Source of the DNA: an uncultured Aliiroseovarius sp.
Lineage (GTDB): Bacteria; Pseudomonadota; Alphaproteobacteria; Rhodobacterales; Rhodobacteraceae
DNA: 64,000 bases
NCBI RefSeq assembly: GCF_947492455.1
Contig: NZ_CANLNB010000002.1
Span: 606,392-670,391, forward strand
Reading direction: 5' to 3'
In this document: one piece after another, positions 55,520-63,926 of the stretch
Layout: the number at the start of each line of letters is the position of its first letter
Numbering within the stretch: position 1 is the stretch's first letter
Made by a program: the position numbers and the translations under genes
The notes under the pieces: model-generated
What the model saw: the letters and a program-made list of their open reading frames with translations, nothing else
What the model was told of the DNA's origin: nothing
Database searches by the model: none

Positions 55520-56809
55520 TTAGACGAAATTCACATAGAAATCGCGCAGCCCGTCGCCCTCAAGGTCGCGGGTTTTGATGACCTCTTTGCGCTTCATGAA
55601 AATGTGGTTGTCGACCAGCAAACGACCCACACGGTCGCCCAGCACGGTGTCGGCCTCCAGATCATTCATCGCCGCTTTCAGGTTCACCGCCGTGCCGTCC
55701 TTGGCTTCGGTCCGGTCGAACCCGTCCCCACCCTCGATGGACCCAAGCGGATAGTTGTTCTCAAGCCCCAGAAGTGACGCCTGCAACACCGCAGCCACTG
55801 CCGTATAGGGGTTCGCCGTCGCATCCGCCATCCGGTGCTCCAGCCGCGATTTTGCGCCGCCCTCGCCGGAAATCCGGGTGGTGACATTGCGGTGGTCCCC
55901 GCCCCAGTTGCGCCAATAGCCCGACAGCGATCCCGGCTGCAAACGCTGGTACGAGTTCGTCGTGGGTGCGACCAGCCCGGCAAGCCCCTTGTGGTGATGC
56001 ATCAGGCCCGAAATACAGCCGCGCGCCAGATCGTTCATGTGATCGGGCCCACCCACCGGACCATTGTCCAGCGCATTGCCGCCCGACCGATCCCGGAAGC
56101 TATAGTTGATATGCATGCCCGAGCCACCCGCCTCGGCAATCGGTTTCGGCATGAAGGTCAGGACCAGCCCGTGTTCCAGCGCCACTTCGCGCGCCATCTG
56201 ACGGAACAGCACGATGTCGTCCACATGCTTCAGCGCCTCGTCAAAGGTCAGCGTGAACTCGAACTGAGGGCTATCGTACTCGCCCGTCATCATTTCGAGC
56301 TTGAAGCCCAGTTTCTCGGCCCGTTCCCAGATGTCATCGGTGAACCGCAGCGGATCGGTAAACGGTCCTGTGCCATAGACCACGCCACCCGGCGCGTCAT
56401 AGGGCACAAGGCGGCCGATCTCGTTGGCCATCAGGGCAAAGCATTCCAGCTCGATCCCGACCATCGGGGTTAGGCCGCGTTCTTCCCACGCCGCAATCGC
56501 GCGTTTCAACGCCTGACGCCCGCACAGGTCCAGCGGCACGCCGTCTTGGTCGTACAGGTCACCGATGACAATCTGCGTCGAGGCCTCCCACCCGTCCCGA
56601 ATGTCCTCGGCCCGCCAGCGCAACTCCATATCCGGCAAACCTTCCTTCATCATCGCGCCCGGCGCATCCAGAAGGTCCTTGTCGTAATGCACGCCATAAG
56701 TGGATCGACAGAACCGCGTCTCACCCGTGCCAATTTTCGAGCCGGGCAGGTATTTGCCGCGCAGAATGCTCAGATGATCAAGCCATAAGGCCCGCAAACG
56801 ATCTTTCAT
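55520..56809 (-). CDS. Glutamine-synthetase-like gamma-glutamyl ligase
   Basis: A 429-residue member of the glutamine synthetase fold, shorter than GlnA and lacking the adenylylation tyrosine context. Core features are VGIELECFALM, the metal-binding GEYDSPQFEFTLTF, the catalytic His in GGSGMHINYSFRD, PTTNSYQRLQPGS and the Arg-rich NVTTRISGEGGAKSRLEHRMAD. Such proteins (PuuA, IpuC, TdnQ groups) attach glutamate to amines during their catabolism. The N-terminal beta-grasp is divergent. Placement between P450 and ferredoxin genes argues for amine catabolism rather than ammonium assimilation. Confidence 0.88.
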   Translation of the reverse strand: MKDRLRALWLDHLSILRGKYLPGSKIGTGETRFCRSTYGVHYDKDLLDAPGAMMKEGLPDMELRWRAEDIRDGWEASTQIVIGDLYDQDGVPLDLCGRQALKRAIAAWEERGLTPMVGIELECFALMANEIGRLVPYDAPGGVVYGTGPFTDPLRFTDDIWERAEKLGFKLEMMTGEYDSPQFEFTLTFDEALKHVDDIVLFRQMAREVALEHGLVLTFMPKPIAEAGGSGMHINYSFRDRSGGNALDNGPVGGPDHMNDLARGCISGLMHHHKGLAGLVAPTTNSYQRLQPGSLSGYWRNWGGDHRNVTTRISGEGGAKSRLEHRMADATANPYTAVAAVLQASLLGLENNYPLGSIEGGDGFDRTEAKDGTAVNLKAAMNDLEADTVLGDRVGRLLVDNHIFMKRKEVIKTRDLEGDGLRDFYVNFV

Positions 56810-56850
56810 GTATCCTCCCTGCCCGGCGATCCGGGGCGTCCCCTTTGGGG

Positions 56851-58110
56851 TTATTTGGCCTGCATTGTGACAGGCAGTTCCTTGATCCCACCCACGAAAT
56901 TCGAGCGCAGGAATTTGTGGTCCCCGGCAGGTTCCACCATTTTCACACGTTTCGCCAGTTCTTCGAACAGAACCCGAACCTCAAGTCGCGCCAGATGCAT
57001 GCCCAAGCACACATGCGGCCCGCCCTGCCCGAAGGACATGTGGCGGTTGGGGCTGCGATGCAGGTCAACGCGGAACGGATCCTCGAAGACCTCGTCATCG
57101 CGGTTGGCAGAGGACCACCAGAACAGCACCTTGTCGCCCTCTTTGATCTGCTTCCCGTGCATCTCGTGATCGCGCGTTGCGGTCCGGCGGAAATAGAGCG
57201 CGGGCGTGGCCCAGCGGATGATTTCGTCCGGCGCAGTGGCCCAGACATCACCGCCGTCCTGCATCTGACCCAGCAGTTCCTGCTGATGCGCCATCGCCTG
57301 AATGCCCGCCGCAATTGAATAGCGCGTGGTGTCATTCCCGGCGGCGACCAGAAGGCAGAAGAAATTACGGAACTCTTGCTCCGGCATCACGTTGCCATCC
57401 TTGTCGGGCTGCAAGATCAGGTGCAGCACACCATCCGTATCTCCCTTACGGTTCTTCTCTTCCATCAGGCGCTTGGCATAGTCGAACAGCTCGGCCCCGG
57501 CGGGCGAGTTGAACGGCATCATCCGGTATTCGTCGGTCTCCATCTTGTCCAAGACGTGATCGGTAAAGTCCGGGTCCGTGTTGGCAATCAGCGCATCGCC
57601 CTTTTCCACCAGCCACGGCAGGTCCTCGTCCGGCGTCCCGATGATCCGGCCCAGCATCATCATCGGCAATTGGCGCGCGATGATCTTGGTGGCGTCGAAG
57701 GTGCCCGCTTCAAGCGCTTCGTCCAGAATGGGGTGGCACAGCTCGCGGATTTGTTCTTCGAACCCCGCCACAACCGGGCGCGAGAACGCCTTGCCCACCT
57801 TAACGCGGGTCTTCATGTGTTCGGGCGGATCGGTTTCCTGAAAGGTCCGGCGGGCCAGATATTCCTCGTAGGTCTGGTCCTCCATCCGAATGCCGCGGGC
57901 CGAGGACATCAGCTCGTAATTCCGGTTCAGCTCGGTGATGTCGGCATGGCGCACCACGTTCCAGAAGCCTTCGCCGCCGTCCCAATCGGTCCAGCTGAGC
58001 GGGTCTTCCCGGCGCAGACGCGCAAAGGTGTTGTGCGGGGCGCCATTCACAAAGGTGTCGTGGCTGGACAGATCCGCAAATCCATCATCCTGTGGGGTCC
58101 AAACGGTCAT
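56851..58110 (-). CDS. Cytochrome P450
   Basis: A 419-residue soluble bacterial P450. The start at 58110 (MTVWTPQDDGFADLS) has GGAGG five bases upstream, better than the GTG two codons earlier. The I-helix oxygen-activation motif is AAGNDTTR (256-263), the K-helix ExxR is EIIR (296-299), and the haem loop is FGQGGPHVCLG with Cys368. It is the first gene of the operon P450-GS-like-ferredoxin-VOC. The substrate is unknown; N-dealkylation or ring hydroxylation of an amine is suggested by context. Confidence 0.94.
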   Translation of the reverse strand: MTVWTPQDDGFADLSSHDTFVNGAPHNTFARLRREDPLSWTDWDGGEGFWNVVRHADITELNRNYELMSSARGIRMEDQTYEEYLARRTFQETDPPEHMKTRVKVGKAFSRPVVAGFEEQIRELCHPILDEALEAGTFDATKIIARQLPMMMLGRIIGTPDEDLPWLVEKGDALIANTDPDFTDHVLDKMETDEYRMMPFNSPAGAELFDYAKRLMEEKNRKGDTDGVLHLILQPDKDGNVMPEQEFRNFFCLLVAAGNDTTRYSIAAGIQAMAHQQELLGQMQDGGDVWATAPDEIIRWATPALYFRRTATRDHEMHGKQIKEGDKVLFWWSSANRDDEVFEDPFRVDLHRSPNRHMSFGQGGPHVCLGMHLARLEVRVLFEELAKRVKMVEPAGDHKFLRSNFVGGIKELPVTMQAK

Positions 58111-58195
58111 GCGCACCTCCGTGGCGTTTTTATATTGTACTTAGCGCGTCTATAAATATATTAGGGAACATGTTAAGTATGTAAAGGGCGAAATC
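58111..58195. promoter_or_regulatory. AT-rich divergent promoter region, P450 operon / amidotransferase
   Basis: An 85-base AT-rich spacer between two divergent starts, containing TTGTACTTAG and GGGAACATGTTAAG. Shared control of the P450 operon and the amidotransferase gene is likely. No operator could be assigned to the nearby GntR protein. Confidence 0.45.
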
Positions 58196-58906
58196 ATGCG
58201 CATCGCAATTCTGATGGCAAACACCGATGAAAGCAGCTTTGCCGATCAGCACCCAAAGGACGGCGAGAAGTGGACCACATTGCTGGCGCACCAGCGCCCG
58301 GATTGGGACTATGTGGCCTTTTCCGTAAAGGATGGTGACTTCCCGCAAGAGCTTGAGGTTTTTGATGGTTTTGTGATCACCGGAAGTCCGGCATCGGTGC
58401 ATGATGAAGACGCGTGGGTCGAGCCGCTATCAGATCTGATCCGCACCCTACACGCCCAGAAGACCCCGCTTTTCGGTGCCTGTTTCGGACATCAAGCCAT
58501 TGCGAAAGCACTTGGCGGAAAGGTCGAAGCGAACCCCGGCGGCTGGGTTTTCGGGTCGACTCAGATGGGGATCAGCACCCCCACCCCGTGGGTCGAGGCA
58601 CAGCGATTCCGTCTGTATGGTGCGCATATCGAGCAAGTGACCCAGATGCCCGAGGGCGCGACGAATATCATGACCTCCGAAGGCTGCCCCATCGGCGGGT
58701 TCCGCATCGACGATCACGTCTTCACCACGCAAAACCATCCGGAAATGACGCCAAACTTCATCGCGGCCTTGATTGACGAGTTGGAAGACGAAAAACCCGC
58801 GGACGTGATCGCGCGCGCGCGTACCTCATTGGCGATGCCAGCAGATGGCCCTCAATTTGCGGAATGGATCGTCAGGTTCTTCGAACACGCGAACGCGCAA
58901 GGCTAA
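58196..58906 (+). CDS. Class I glutamine amidotransferase-like hydrolase
   Basis: A 236-residue stand-alone GATase1 protein starting MRIAILMANTDESSFADQHP. The nucleophile is Cys in FGACFGHQAIAKALGG and the His/Glu pair lies in TTQNHPEM. Stand-alone members act as gamma-glutamyl hydrolases or ammonia donors; TdnT of aniline degradation and PuuD of putrescine degradation work beside GS-like ligases. Its position divergent from a GS-like gene suggests that it processes a gamma-glutamyl intermediate here. Confidence 0.88.
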   Translation: MRIAILMANTDESSFADQHPKDGEKWTTLLAHQRPDWDYVAFSVKDGDFPQELEVFDGFVITGSPASVHDEDAWVEPLSDLIRTLHAQKTPLFGACFGHQAIAKALGGKVEANPGGWVFGSTQMGISTPTPWVEAQRFRLYGAHIEQVTQMPEGATNIMTSEGCPIGGFRIDDHVFTTQNHPEMTPNFIAALIDELEDEKPADVIARARTSLAMPADGPQFAEWIVRFFEHANAQG

Positions 58907-59553
58907 CCCAACGCGGCCAACAAATCCGTGACCGTGACACGGTCAAACAGGACATGTTCGGTCATCAGGGCGCGCGCCTCGTCCACCTTGTGGGCAAGGA
59001 TCAGCTCGGCAATCTGGCGATGCTCGCGCGCACTTTCTGCAATCGCGCCGGGATTGCGATATCGGGCGCGGTAATAGGCGATCAGCTTGCGCCCGTTCAT
59101 CTTGATCATGTCCAGAAGGAACGGGTTCCCCGCGGCCTCAGCCACCTGCTTGTGGAAGGCGAGGTTCAGCGCGTAGTAGCCGTTTGGATCGCCATCCCCC
59201 TTGTCGCGCGCATGGACCTCGCAGGCCTCGACGATCTGCATCAGGGCAGCGCCATCCTCGGCCCCGATCCGACGCGCCGCCAAACCTGCCGCCTGCCCTT
59301 CCAATTGGGCGTTCACTTCAAGGATGGACAGAAACTCTTCAAAGCTGGGTTTGAACAGCACCGCCCCTTTACGCGGCGGGCGCGTGACCAAACCCATCGC
59401 TTCCAACCGCAACAACGCTTCGCGTAAGGGTGTGCGCGAGACCTCGTATTGCGCGATCAGCGCGTTCTCGTCGATTGCCTCTCCGGGCGACAACTCGCCC
59501 CTGTCAATCGATGTCAGGATTGCATTCAGCACGATTTCGGTTTGTCCAGCCAT
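58903..59553 (-). CDS. GntR-family regulator with FCD domain
   Basis: A 216-residue regulator (start MAGQTEIVLNAILTSIDRGELSPGE). The winged helix includes ENALIAQYEVSRTPLREALLRLEAMGLV; the FCD effector domain follows, with the metal-ligand style residues in NLAFHKQVAEAAGN and REHRQIAELI. Its stop overlaps the stop of the amidotransferase gene by four bases, and its 5' end faces tpa. It may control the P450/GS cluster, tpa or itself. Confidence 0.9.
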   Translation of the reverse strand: MAGQTEIVLNAILTSIDRGELSPGEAIDENALIAQYEVSRTPLREALLRLEAMGLVTRPPRKGAVLFKPSFEEFLSILEVNAQLEGQAAGLAARRIGAEDGAALMQIVEACEVHARDKGDGDPNGYYALNLAFHKQVAEAAGNPFLLDMIKMNGRKLIAYYRARYRNPGAIAESAREHRQIAELILAHKVDEARALMTEHVLFDRVTVTDLLAALG

Positions 59554-59666
59554 GCGGGCAGTTAAGCAAATCCTGCAGGGATTTCCAGCTTTCGCGCGCA
59601 TTCCGTGTTATATTTCAGGGGTAGCCAGCCCGAAGGCCGCATTTAGCCCGTCGCTTCGCCCCAATT

Positions 59667-59698
59667 CTGGATATAATTTAATAGCGGGCTGGCCCTAT
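59667..59698 (+). promoter_or_regulatory. Putative TauR operator upstream of tpa (two direct repeats)
   Basis: CTGGATATAA (59667-59676) and CTGGCCCTAT (59689-59698) are direct repeats with starts 22 bases apart, about 95-125 bases upstream of tpa. They resemble the CTGGACYTAA repeats reported for TauR of Rhodobacter capsulatus. The same spacing recurs upstream of tauR. Confidence 0.6.
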
Positions 59699-59791
59699 TT
59701 TCGTTTGCGATTTCCGAGAAGATATTTGATCAAAGAATCTCTGTTCCCACGGCCCGCTTCGCACGGGGAACCTTCAGCACCGGAGGACGTC

Positions 59792-61189
59792 ATGGACGGT
59801 CAAATCAAAGAAAACGATATCAGCCACGTAGTCGAGGCCGATAAGGCCCATGTCTGGCACCACCTGACCCAGCACAAGCCCTTTGAAACCGGTGATCCCC
59901 GCATCATCGTTGAAGGCAAAGGCATGCGCGTGTGGGACCAGAACGGCAAAGAATACATCGATGCCGTGTCGGGTGGCGTCTGGACCGTAAACGTGGGCTA
60001 TGGCCGCGAAACCATCGCTGACGTCGTACGTGACCAGCTGGTGAAGATGAACTATTTCGCCGCCGCTGCGGGTTCGATCCCCGGCGCGCTGTTCTCTGAG
60101 AAGCTGATCGAAAAGATGCCGGGTATGAGCCGTGTCTACATCACCAACTCGGGCTCGGAAGCGAACGAAAAAGCCTTCAAGATGATCCGTCAGATCGCCC
60201 ACAAGCGCTATGGCGGCAAGAAAACCAAGATCCTGTATCGCGACCGCGACTATCACGGCTCGACCCTTGCGACCATGTCGGCCGGCGGTCAGGACGAGCG
60301 CAACGCGCAATATGGCCCCTTCGCCCCGGACTTCATCCGCGTGCCGCATTGCATGGAGTACCGCAAGCACGAGCTGGGTCTTGAGCATCTGTCGGGTACC
60401 GAGTTCGGCCGCGCTGCTGCTGACGCGATTGAAGAGGTCATCCTGCGCGAAGGTCCGGAAACCGTTGGCGCACTGTGCCTTGAACCCATCACCGCAGGCG
60501 GTGGCGTCATCGAAGCGCCCGAAGGCTACTGGCCGCGCGTGCAGGAGATTTGCGAGAAATACGACATCCTGCTGCATATCGACGAGGTCGTCTGCGGTCT
60601 GGGCCGTACCGGCACATGGTTTGGCTATCAGCACTATGGCATCAAGCCCGATTTCGTCACCATGGCGAAGGGTGTGGCCTCGGGCTATGCGGCGATTGCC
60701 TGCTGCGTGACCACCGAGCGCGTGTTTGACATGTTCAAAGAAGATGCCTCGGACCCGATGGGCTATTTCCGCGACATCTCGACCTTCGGCGGCTGCACCG
60801 CTGGTCCCGTCGCCGCGCTGGAAAACCTGCGCATCATCGAAGACGAGGGCCTTTTGGAGAACACCACCAAGATGGGCGAGCGCATGATGGCGAACCTGAA
60901 CGCTTTAGCCGAAAAGCACGCTGTCATCGGCGACGTGCGCGGCAAGGGTCTGTTCCTGGGCGCCGAGCTGGTCAAAGACCGCGAGACCAAGGAACCGGTT
61001 TCGGAAGCCGAAGTCGGTGCCGTTGTTGCCGATTGCGGAGCGCAGGGCGTGATCATCGGCGCGACCAACCGCTCGCTGCCCGGCCGCAACAACACGCTGT
61101 GCTTCAGCCCGGCCCTGATCGCGACCGAGCAGGACATCGACCGCATTTGCGAAGCGGTGGACAACGCCCTGACCAAGGTCTTTGGCTGA
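59792..61189 (+). CDS. tpa: Taurine:pyruvate aminotransferase
   Basis: Tpa converts taurine and pyruvate to sulfoacetaldehyde and alanine. ATG at 59792 with GGAGG upstream gives MDGQIKENDISHVVEADKAHVWHHL, the N-terminus I associate with Tpa in roseobacters; the product is 465 residues. Class III aminotransferase markers are SGGVWTVNVGYGRETI, YITNSGSEANEKAFKM, YHGSTLATMSAGG, DEVVCGLGRTGTWFG and the PLP Lys in VTMAKGVASGYAA. The next step, Xsc, is encoded at the right edge of the window. Confidence 0.94.
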   Translation: MDGQIKENDISHVVEADKAHVWHHLTQHKPFETGDPRIIVEGKGMRVWDQNGKEYIDAVSGGVWTVNVGYGRETIADVVRDQLVKMNYFAAAAGSIPGALFSEKLIEKMPGMSRVYITNSGSEANEKAFKMIRQIAHKRYGGKKTKILYRDRDYHGSTLATMSAGGQDERNAQYGPFAPDFIRVPHCMEYRKHELGLEHLSGTEFGRAAADAIEEVILREGPETVGALCLEPITAGGGVIEAPEGYWPRVQEICEKYDILLHIDEVVCGLGRTGTWFGYQHYGIKPDFVTMAKGVASGYAAIACCVTTERVFDMFKEDASDPMGYFRDISTFGGCTAGPVAALENLRIIEDEGLLENTTKMGERMMANLNALAEKHAVIGDVRGKGLFLGAELVKDRETKEPVSEAEVGAVVADCGAQGVIIGATNRSLPGRNNTLCFSPALIATEQDIDRICEAVDNALTKVFG

Positions 61190-61220
61190 CCCCAGTAAAA
61201 TTGGACTGGTCAAAAAGTTC

Positions 61221-61253
61221 AAAGGCGGCTCTGGAAACAGGGCCGCCTTTTTC
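61221..61253 (+). terminator. Terminator of tpa
   Basis: AAAGGCGGC and GCCGCCTTT (61221-61229 with 61242-61250) with an inner CTG-GAAA-CAG hairpin, followed by TT. Confidence 0.88.
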
Positions 61254-61288
61254 GCATCACGATCAAGTTCAACAAAAGGATCTGCATC

Positions 61289-61921
61289 ATGTGGCCTGCC
61301 CCCGTCACCCTCACCGGCACTCACGTTACACTCGCGCCTCTCAGCCTAGATCACGCCCCCGCGTTGAAAGAAGCCAGTGCGGATGGCGAGTTGCACCGCC
61401 TGTGGTACACATGGATCCCCAAGCCCGAGGATATGGAGGCCGAAATCACCCGGCGCCTATCGCTGCAGGACGCGGGATCAATGCTGCCCTTCTGCGTGAT
61501 GACGCCAGACGGCACGCCAGTCGGCATGACGACCTTCATGAACATCGACGCCACCAACAAGCGGGTCGAGATCGGATCGACGTGGTATCGCACATCTGTC
61601 CAACGCAGCCCGCTGAATACCGAAGCCAAGCGGCTGCTTCTTACCTACGCCTTTGACGACTTGAATTGTATCGCGGTCGAGCTCCGCACCCATTTCATGA
61701 ACCACCAAAGCCGGGCCGCGATTGAACGACTGGGCGCCAAACTGGATGGCGTGTTGCGCAGCCACATGGATCAGGGCAACGGGGTGCTGCGCGACACAGC
61801 GGTCTATTCGATCATCGCGGCGGAATGGCCCGCCGTCCGGGCAAACCTGACATGGCGGCTTGAGAAACCAAGAAAACAAGGGCGTTCACCATCCCGTGAT
61901 CCTGTGGGACTGGACAAGTAA
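61289..61921 (+). CDS. GNAT acetyltransferase, RimJ/RimL type
   Basis: A 210-residue acetyltransferase beginning MWPAPVTLTGTHVTLAPLS. The RimL-like fold is indicated by PFCVMTPDGTPVGMTTFMNI, VEIGSTWYRTSVQRSPLNTEAK and the C-terminal LNCIAVELRTHFMNHQSRAAIERLGA, which is the acetyl-CoA and substrate binding part. The protein or small-molecule substrate is unknown. It is single-gene, between tpa and a putatively SOS-controlled small gene. Confidence 0.9.
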   Translation: MWPAPVTLTGTHVTLAPLSLDHAPALKEASADGELHRLWYTWIPKPEDMEAEITRRLSLQDAGSMLPFCVMTPDGTPVGMTTFMNIDATNKRVEIGSTWYRTSVQRSPLNTEAKRLLLTYAFDDLNCIAVELRTHFMNHQSRAAIERLGAKLDGVLRSHMDQGNGVLRDTAVYSIIAAEWPAVRANLTWRLEKPRKQGRSPSRDPVGLDK

Positions 61922-61928
61922 CCATTTT

Positions 61929-61943
61929 GTTCTATATTTGTTC
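61929..61943 (+). promoter_or_regulatory. LexA box upstream of the duplicated-module gene
   Basis: GTTC-TATATTT-GTTC is an exact match to the alphaproteobacterial GTTC-N7-GTTC operator, 29 bases upstream of the ATG at 61972. Read on the other strand it shares GAACA at the left, ATAGAACA at the right, with the box in front of lexA at 7907-7921. Confidence 0.78.
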
Positions 61944-61971
61944 TCACTCGATGTGAACAAAGGAACGCGCC

Positions 61972-62274
61972 ATGGCCCAGCCCAGAAGCCTGCCCCCGAC
62001 GCCGAAACAGACGGACTATGCCCGCGCGATTGCGTCAAAGCTTGGCGCGGCCATTCCGGCAGACGTGGCGCAAGATCGTGCAGCCCTGTCAGGCTGGATT
62101 GGCGAGCATCAGGCCCGCTTGAAAGCCCGTGCCACACAGCCACGCGACACACGGGCGACCTCGAAACAGGTGGCCTATGCGGAACGGATCGCACGCGCCA
62201 AACGCCGATCTGTCCCGGACGAATGCTTTCGCGATGCGGGGCTAATGTCGGCGTGGATATCCTCAAATCGCTGA
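61972..62274 (+). CDS. Small protein of two tandem KQxxYAxxIA modules, probably SOS-regulated
   Basis: A 100-residue basic, soluble protein. Residues 10-43 (TPKQTDYARAIA ... LSGWI) and 63-96 (TSKQVAYAERIA ... MSAWI) are two copies of one helical module, 53 residues apart. I recall similar short modules at the C-terminus of some alphaproteobacterial topoisomerases and plasmid proteins, which would fit DNA binding, but this was not checked. AAAGGAA precedes the start, and a LexA box lies 29 bases upstream, so induction by DNA damage is expected. The biochemical function is unknown. Confidence 0.72.
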   Translation: MAQPRSLPPTPKQTDYARAIASKLGAAIPADVAQDRAALSGWIGEHQARLKARATQPRDTRATSKQVAYAERIARAKRRSVPDECFRDAGLMSAWISSNR

Positions 62275-62282
62275 GAAGTTGA

Positions 62283-62314
62283 TTATATCCAGATTGCACC
62301 GCAACTAAGTCCAA
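62283..62314 (-). promoter_or_regulatory. Putative TauR operator upstream of tauR (two direct repeats)
   Basis: On the minus strand CTGGATATAA (62283-62292) and TTGGACTTAG (62305-62314) are direct repeats with starts 22 bases apart, ending 15 bases before the tauR start. The first is identical to a decamer upstream of tpa. The position predicts autoregulation. Confidence 0.6.
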
Positions 62315-62329
62315 TATAAGGTGCCCTTT

Positions 62330-63808
62330 ATGGCAGCACCTGTTGAGACATTCTTTCTGGACCCTGACGCCCAGGGCACGCTTCAAGCGCAGATCCAGCA
62401 AATGATCGCCGAGGCGATCCTGTCCGGGCGCCTGCCCCGAGGCGAAAAGCTGCCCTCGACCCGGAAATTGTCGACCCATCTTGGGGTCAGTCGGATCACC
62501 GTGACACTGGCCTATACCGAGCTTCAGGCGAATGATTACCTGTCCTCTAAGGGGCGTTCGGGCTTCTATGTGTCGGAAAACGCACCAGAACCGCCCAGCT
62601 TCCAACCCCGCGCCCGCGGCGAGGATAAGGTCGACTGGCATCGCGCCATCGGCAACCACTTCACCGGTGGCAGCACACCAAAGAAACCGCAAAACTGGCG
62701 GCAACAGAAATATCCGTTCAATTATGGTCAAGCCGATCCCAAGCTGTTTGACCACAACGCATGGCGTCTTTGCGCCCTACGCGCGCTTGGTCACAAGGAC
62801 CACGAAGTGATGATGGGCGACTACTATGATCAGGATGACCCGCAACTAATCGAATTCATTGCCCGCCACATCCTTCCGCGTCGCGGCATTCTGGCCCGAC
62901 CGGAAGAAATTCTGATCACATTGGGCGCGCAGAACGCGCTGTGGATGGCTGCACAAATCCTGCTAACCCAGCGCCGTACCGCTGCGATTGAAGATCCGTG
63001 CTATTACTCACTCCGCGACGTGCTGACCCAAAGTCGCTGTCATCTGGTTGATATCCCTGTTGACCGCGACGGCCTACCGCCCGAGGCACTACCCGACGGC
63101 ACCGATGTCATCTTCACGACGCCCAGCCACCACAGCCCGACCACCGCCACTATGCCGATCGAACGGCGCAAGGCGCTGCTCGCGCGTGCTAAGGAATTGG
63201 ACGCTGTGATCGTGGAAGACGACTATGATTTCGAGATGTCGTTCCTGAAGCCCCCCTCACCCGCGCTGAAGTCCTTGGACCGCGAAGGGCGGGTGATCTA
63301 TGTGGGCAGTTTCTCGAAATCACTGTTTCCGGGACTGCGCCTTGGCTACATGGTCGGGTCGGAACCCTTCATCCGCGAAGCCCGCGCACTGCGGTCCGCC
63401 GTGCTGCGCCACCCGCCCGGCCTGATCCAACGCACCGTCGCCTATTTCCTGTCTTTGGGCCATTACGACGCCCTGATCCGCCGGATGGGAGGAGCCTATC
63501 AGGAACGGCGCGAAGTCATGAATCAGGCCATCGAAGATACAGGGCTAAGCATAGCGGGGCGCGGTGTTTTTGGTGGATCAGCCTTCTGGATGCGTGCACC
63601 TGAAGGGGTAGACATGGGCCAACTGGCCGGGCAGCTCAACGCTAAGGGTGTCTTGATTGAACCCGGCACGCCCTTCTTCCGCGGCCCCAATCAGCCCACC
63701 AATTTCTATCGGATCGCCTATAGCTCGATCCCGGCCACGCGCATCCCCGAAGGGATTTCCCTGATCGCGGATGAAATTGCAGCCGCCGTGAAATCTGGCG
63801 CCAGATAG
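62330..63808 (+). CDS. tauR: MocR-type regulator of taurine metabolism
   Basis: A 492-residue PdxR/MocR regulator: an N-terminal GntR winged helix (about 1-80, GEKLPSTRKLSTHLGVSRITV) fused to an aminotransferase-like domain (about 110-490) with VIVEDDYDFEMSF and the PLP Lys in VGSFSKSLFPGLRLGY. ATG at 62330 has AAGG upstream and is preferred to the GTG three codons earlier. TauR of Rhodobacter activates taurine genes. Here it lies between tpa and xsc, and decamer repeats like those bound by TauR flank all three genes. Confidence 0.9.
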   Translation: MAAPVETFFLDPDAQGTLQAQIQQMIAEAILSGRLPRGEKLPSTRKLSTHLGVSRITVTLAYTELQANDYLSSKGRSGFYVSENAPEPPSFQPRARGEDKVDWHRAIGNHFTGGSTPKKPQNWRQQKYPFNYGQADPKLFDHNAWRLCALRALGHKDHEVMMGDYYDQDDPQLIEFIARHILPRRGILARPEEILITLGAQNALWMAAQILLTQRRTAAIEDPCYYSLRDVLTQSRCHLVDIPVDRDGLPPEALPDGTDVIFTTPSHHSPTTATMPIERRKALLARAKELDAVIVEDDYDFEMSFLKPPSPALKSLDREGRVIYVGSFSKSLFPGLRLGYMVGSEPFIREARALRSAVLRHPPGLIQRTVAYFLSLGHYDALIRRMGGAYQERREVMNQAIEDTGLSIAGRGVFGGSAFWMRAPEGVDMGQLAGQLNAKGVLIEPGTPFFRGPNQPTNFYRIAYSSIPATRIPEGISLIADEIAAAVKSGAR

Positions 63809-63817
63809 CCAAGACAA

Positions 63818-63827
63818 CTGGCCCTAT
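63818..63827 (+). promoter_or_regulatory. Putative TauR half-site upstream of xsc
   Basis: CTGGCCCTAT occurs 100 bases before the xsc start and is identical to the second decamer upstream of tpa. A weaker partner, CTGGCGCCAG, starts 23 bases earlier at 63795 inside the end of tauR. Confidence 0.5.
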
Positions 63828-63926
63828 AGAGACCGGGATCCGCTGCCTAAAAATGATTTAGGAAAACTGCTTGGGCGGACGAAGTGAACGCGTCGCCCTA
63901 CCACCATTTCAAGGGAGAGCGTCACA

